Shown piece by piece: positions 62,645 through 64,000 of a stretch of 64,000 nt of DNA (positions are counted from its first letter, which is position 1; every line of letters begins with the position of its first letter). The position numbers and the translations under genes were made by a program. Source of the stretch: Sphingobacteriales bacterium (GTDB lineage Bacteria; Bacteroidota; Bacteroidia; UKL13-3); NCBI GenBank assembly GCA_021299635.1, contig JAJTFA010000008.1, forward strand, positions 1 to 64,000, written 5' to 3'. The notes beneath the pieces are model-generated. The model worked only from the letters and a program-made list of their open reading frames with translations, was not told where the DNA came from and ran no database searches.

Positions 62645-63212
62645 AGAATTAAAACTGATTTTAGCTTCCAAATCACCACGTAGACATGACCTCATAAAAG
62701 GTATTGAGGTTAAATCCGAAATAAAAACCTACGAGGTGGATGAATCTTTTCCTTCACACTTACAAGCAGGTGATATTGCATTGTATTTAGCAGAAAAAAA
62801 AGCCAAAGCTTATCCGGATGCTTTGCTCGATAATGAAGTATTGCTTACAGCAGATACCATAGTTTGGATCGATAATCATGTGCTCAATAAACCGGCTGAT
62901 GTGAAAGAGGCTTTTGAGATGCTAACTATGCTGAGGGGAAATAAGCATGAGGTTTATACCGGTGTTTGTTTGCGTTCTAATAAACTGCAGTTTACATTTA
63001 CTGAATGCAGTGAAGTGTGGTGCAGAAATATTTCAGATGAGCATATATTGCATTATATTAATCATTATAAGCCATTTGATAAAGCAGGCAGTTATGGCAT
63101 ACAGGATTGGTTTGGCTATACAGCCGTTGAAAAAATAAATGGGTGTTTTTTTAATATAATGGGATTGCCTGTTGGGAAAGTATATGAATACCTCAAGAAT
63201 TTTGATTCTTAA
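62634..63212 (+). CDS. Maf-like nucleoside triphosphate pyrophosphatase
   Basis: 192 residues from ATG 62634 (an upstream frame reaching 62592 adds non-family residues). N-terminal LILASKSPRRHDLIKGI (the SxSPRR motif), DTIVWIDNHVLNKP, LRGNKHEVYTGVCL and KAGSYGIQDWFG match Maf proteins, which hydrolyse dTTP, UTP or pseudo-UTP and restrain septum formation. Translationally linked to the YheT gene; convergent with the next gene by 4 bp. Confidence 0.93.
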   Translation: MINKELKLILASKSPRRHDLIKGIEVKSEIKTYEVDESFPSHLQAGDIALYLAEKKAKAYPDALLDNEVLLTADTIVWIDNHVLNKPADVKEAFEMLTMLRGNKHEVYTGVCLRSNKLQFTFTECSEVWCRNISDEHILHYINHYKPFDKAGSYGIQDWFGYTAVEKINGCFFNIMGLPVGKVYEYLKNFDS

Positions 63213-64000
63213 CGGCCCTTTTCTTTAGCTCTTTTTTCATTGGCTTTATCAGCACTTTTGTTGCCGCCAAATACGGAGAATGAAACATAGCGTCCAGGAT
63301 ATTCCTGCATATCTTTAAGCAAGGCAGCCAGTTCTGCTGATGACTTGGTGAGGTTATCATACAATGCCTTGTCATTTGCCAATTTGCCCAATGAGCCTTC
63401 ACCTTTATTAATTTTCTCCAGGGTGGTAGCAAATTCCTTCATCACAGATTTGGTATGGTTGATGGTAGCTGTTAAGTCGGCTGCAGCAACACTATCGGTA
63501 ATTCGGGCCATATTTTTTAAAGAGCGCCCAATAGCCTCATTATTATTTTTAAGATTTCTGGTAATTTGTTCAATATGCCCAAACATATCTTGTAACCGCT
63601 CGTATTCTTCTGCAGTTAGCTGATCAAGTCTGGCAGAAATCTGATTCAAATGACTAAGCGTACCGGAGAAATCATTGATTCCGCGTGCCAGCTTTTGTGT
63701 ACCAGTAGAGTCGAACACTTCATTCATACTCTGCAAAACCTTGTCTAATGTAACCAATACCTGTTCACTTTTATCTTTAAGTGGCGACATCATTTTAGAA
63801 ACAGAACTTGAGAAGGATTCTTCAATTTCACCTGAAAGTGTATCTCTATTGTTAAGTATTACTGATGATTCAGCCAACTGAAGGTCAATCATTTTTGTTC
63901 CAAGTAAATCCTGTGCGCTGATAAGTGCTTTTGTGCCTTGCGGCAACTTTATAGATTGATCAACGATTAATGTAACAACAATCTTACTTGCATCGCCTTT
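63209..64000 (-). CDS. MlaD/MCE-family substrate-binding protein (partial, cut by window edge)
   Basis: The frame runs off the right edge of the window: the last visible codons read KGDASKIVVTLIVDQSIKLP before KGT..., so the gene starts beyond 64000. The MCE domain C-terminal part is visible (VTLIVDQSIKLPQGTKALIS, LLGTKMIDLQL), followed by a long helical region (about 60-230; heptad-like EYERLQDMFGHIEQITRNLK) that in MlaD-type proteins forms the lipid tunnel. It should be the periplasmic component of a phospholipid ABC transporter whose other genes lie outside the window. Confidence 0.85.
   Translation of the reverse strand, partial: KGDASKIVVTLIVDQSIKLPQGTKALISAQDLLGTKMIDLQLAESSVILNNRDTLSGEIEESFSSSVSKMMSPLKDKSEQVLVTLDKVLQSMNEVFDSTGTQKLARGINDFSGTLSHLNQISARLDQLTAEEYERLQDMFGHIEQITRNLKNNNEAIGRSLKNMARITDSVAAADLTATINHTKSVMKEFATTLEKINKGEGSLGKLANDKALYDNLTKSSAELAALLKDMQEYPGRYVSFSVFGGNKSADKANEKRAKEKGR

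Overview
The window reads as chromosomal DNA from a member of the Bacteroidota, probably the Chitinophagales/Sphingobacteriales side (inference). The evidence is a set of Bacteroidota hallmarks: TAnnTTTG -7 promoter boxes, several preceded by TTTG/ATTG 18-20 nt upstream; almost no Shine-Dalgarno sequences; a PorV/PorQ-type outer-membrane protein and a type IX secretion sorting tail; a fused SecDF; single-lipoyl E2; and many small lipoproteins. Coding density is high, most genes are housekeeping, and no integrase, insertion sequence, phage or CRISPR array was seen.

Layout. 0-2.8 kb: a cytochrome c'-like lipoprotein, a DUF4920 lipoprotein, a broken T9SS-exported subtilisin gene and tRNA-Cys. 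2.8-12.3 kb: YqgE, PdxH, a WecA/MraY-type sugar-phosphate transferase, RdgB, IlvE, a WYL regulator, EttA, a DUF1003 protein and a nucleoside phosphorylase. 12.3-15.8 kb: a minus-strand block with Nudix, a beta-barrel protein, a PorV/PorQ protein, an AcpH-like protein, a 50-residue lipoprotein and a Lys/Ala histone-H1-like protein. 16.2-20.2 kb: CinA, a broken E2 acyltransferase gene, a basic lipoprotein and DUF58. 20.3-27.8 kb: envelope genes (acyltransferase-GNAT fusion, two LPP20-like lipoproteins, patatin, FadL-like porin, a WNN-repeat lipoprotein). 27.9-36.9 kb: ProS, FolA, a membrane methyltransferase, the three-gene transhydrogenase operon, an HDAC-family protein, an acidic small protein and a LuxE-like enzyme. 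36.9-42.0 kb: a type I secretion operon (ABC-HlyD-TolC) whose ATPase has lost several catalytic motifs. 42.1-46.3 kb: PckA, a subtilisin, then about 0.9 kb without intact genes holding a decayed arsC and two tandem small-RNA candidates. 46.3-52.9 kb: a TetR-TolC-adaptor-RND efflux operon with a palindromic operator candidate. 53-64 kb: Udk, SecDF, ExbB-ExbD-OmpA, an SlyD-like isomerase, a WG-repeat protein, cryptochrome DASH, a YheT hydrolase, Maf, and an MlaD-family protein cut by the window edge.

The most noteworthy signals lie outside intact genes. There is an arsC pseudogene readable in one frame through five stops. Two neighbouring small-RNA candidates each have a promoter box, hairpins, a shared TTTC(A/T)TAGG(C/T)TA block and a terminator. 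Two genes (protease and E2) carry internal out-of-frame deletions, and three genes have a promoter box exactly 4 nt before ATG, which predicts leaderless mRNAs. No single novel multi-gene system could be established from sequence alone.
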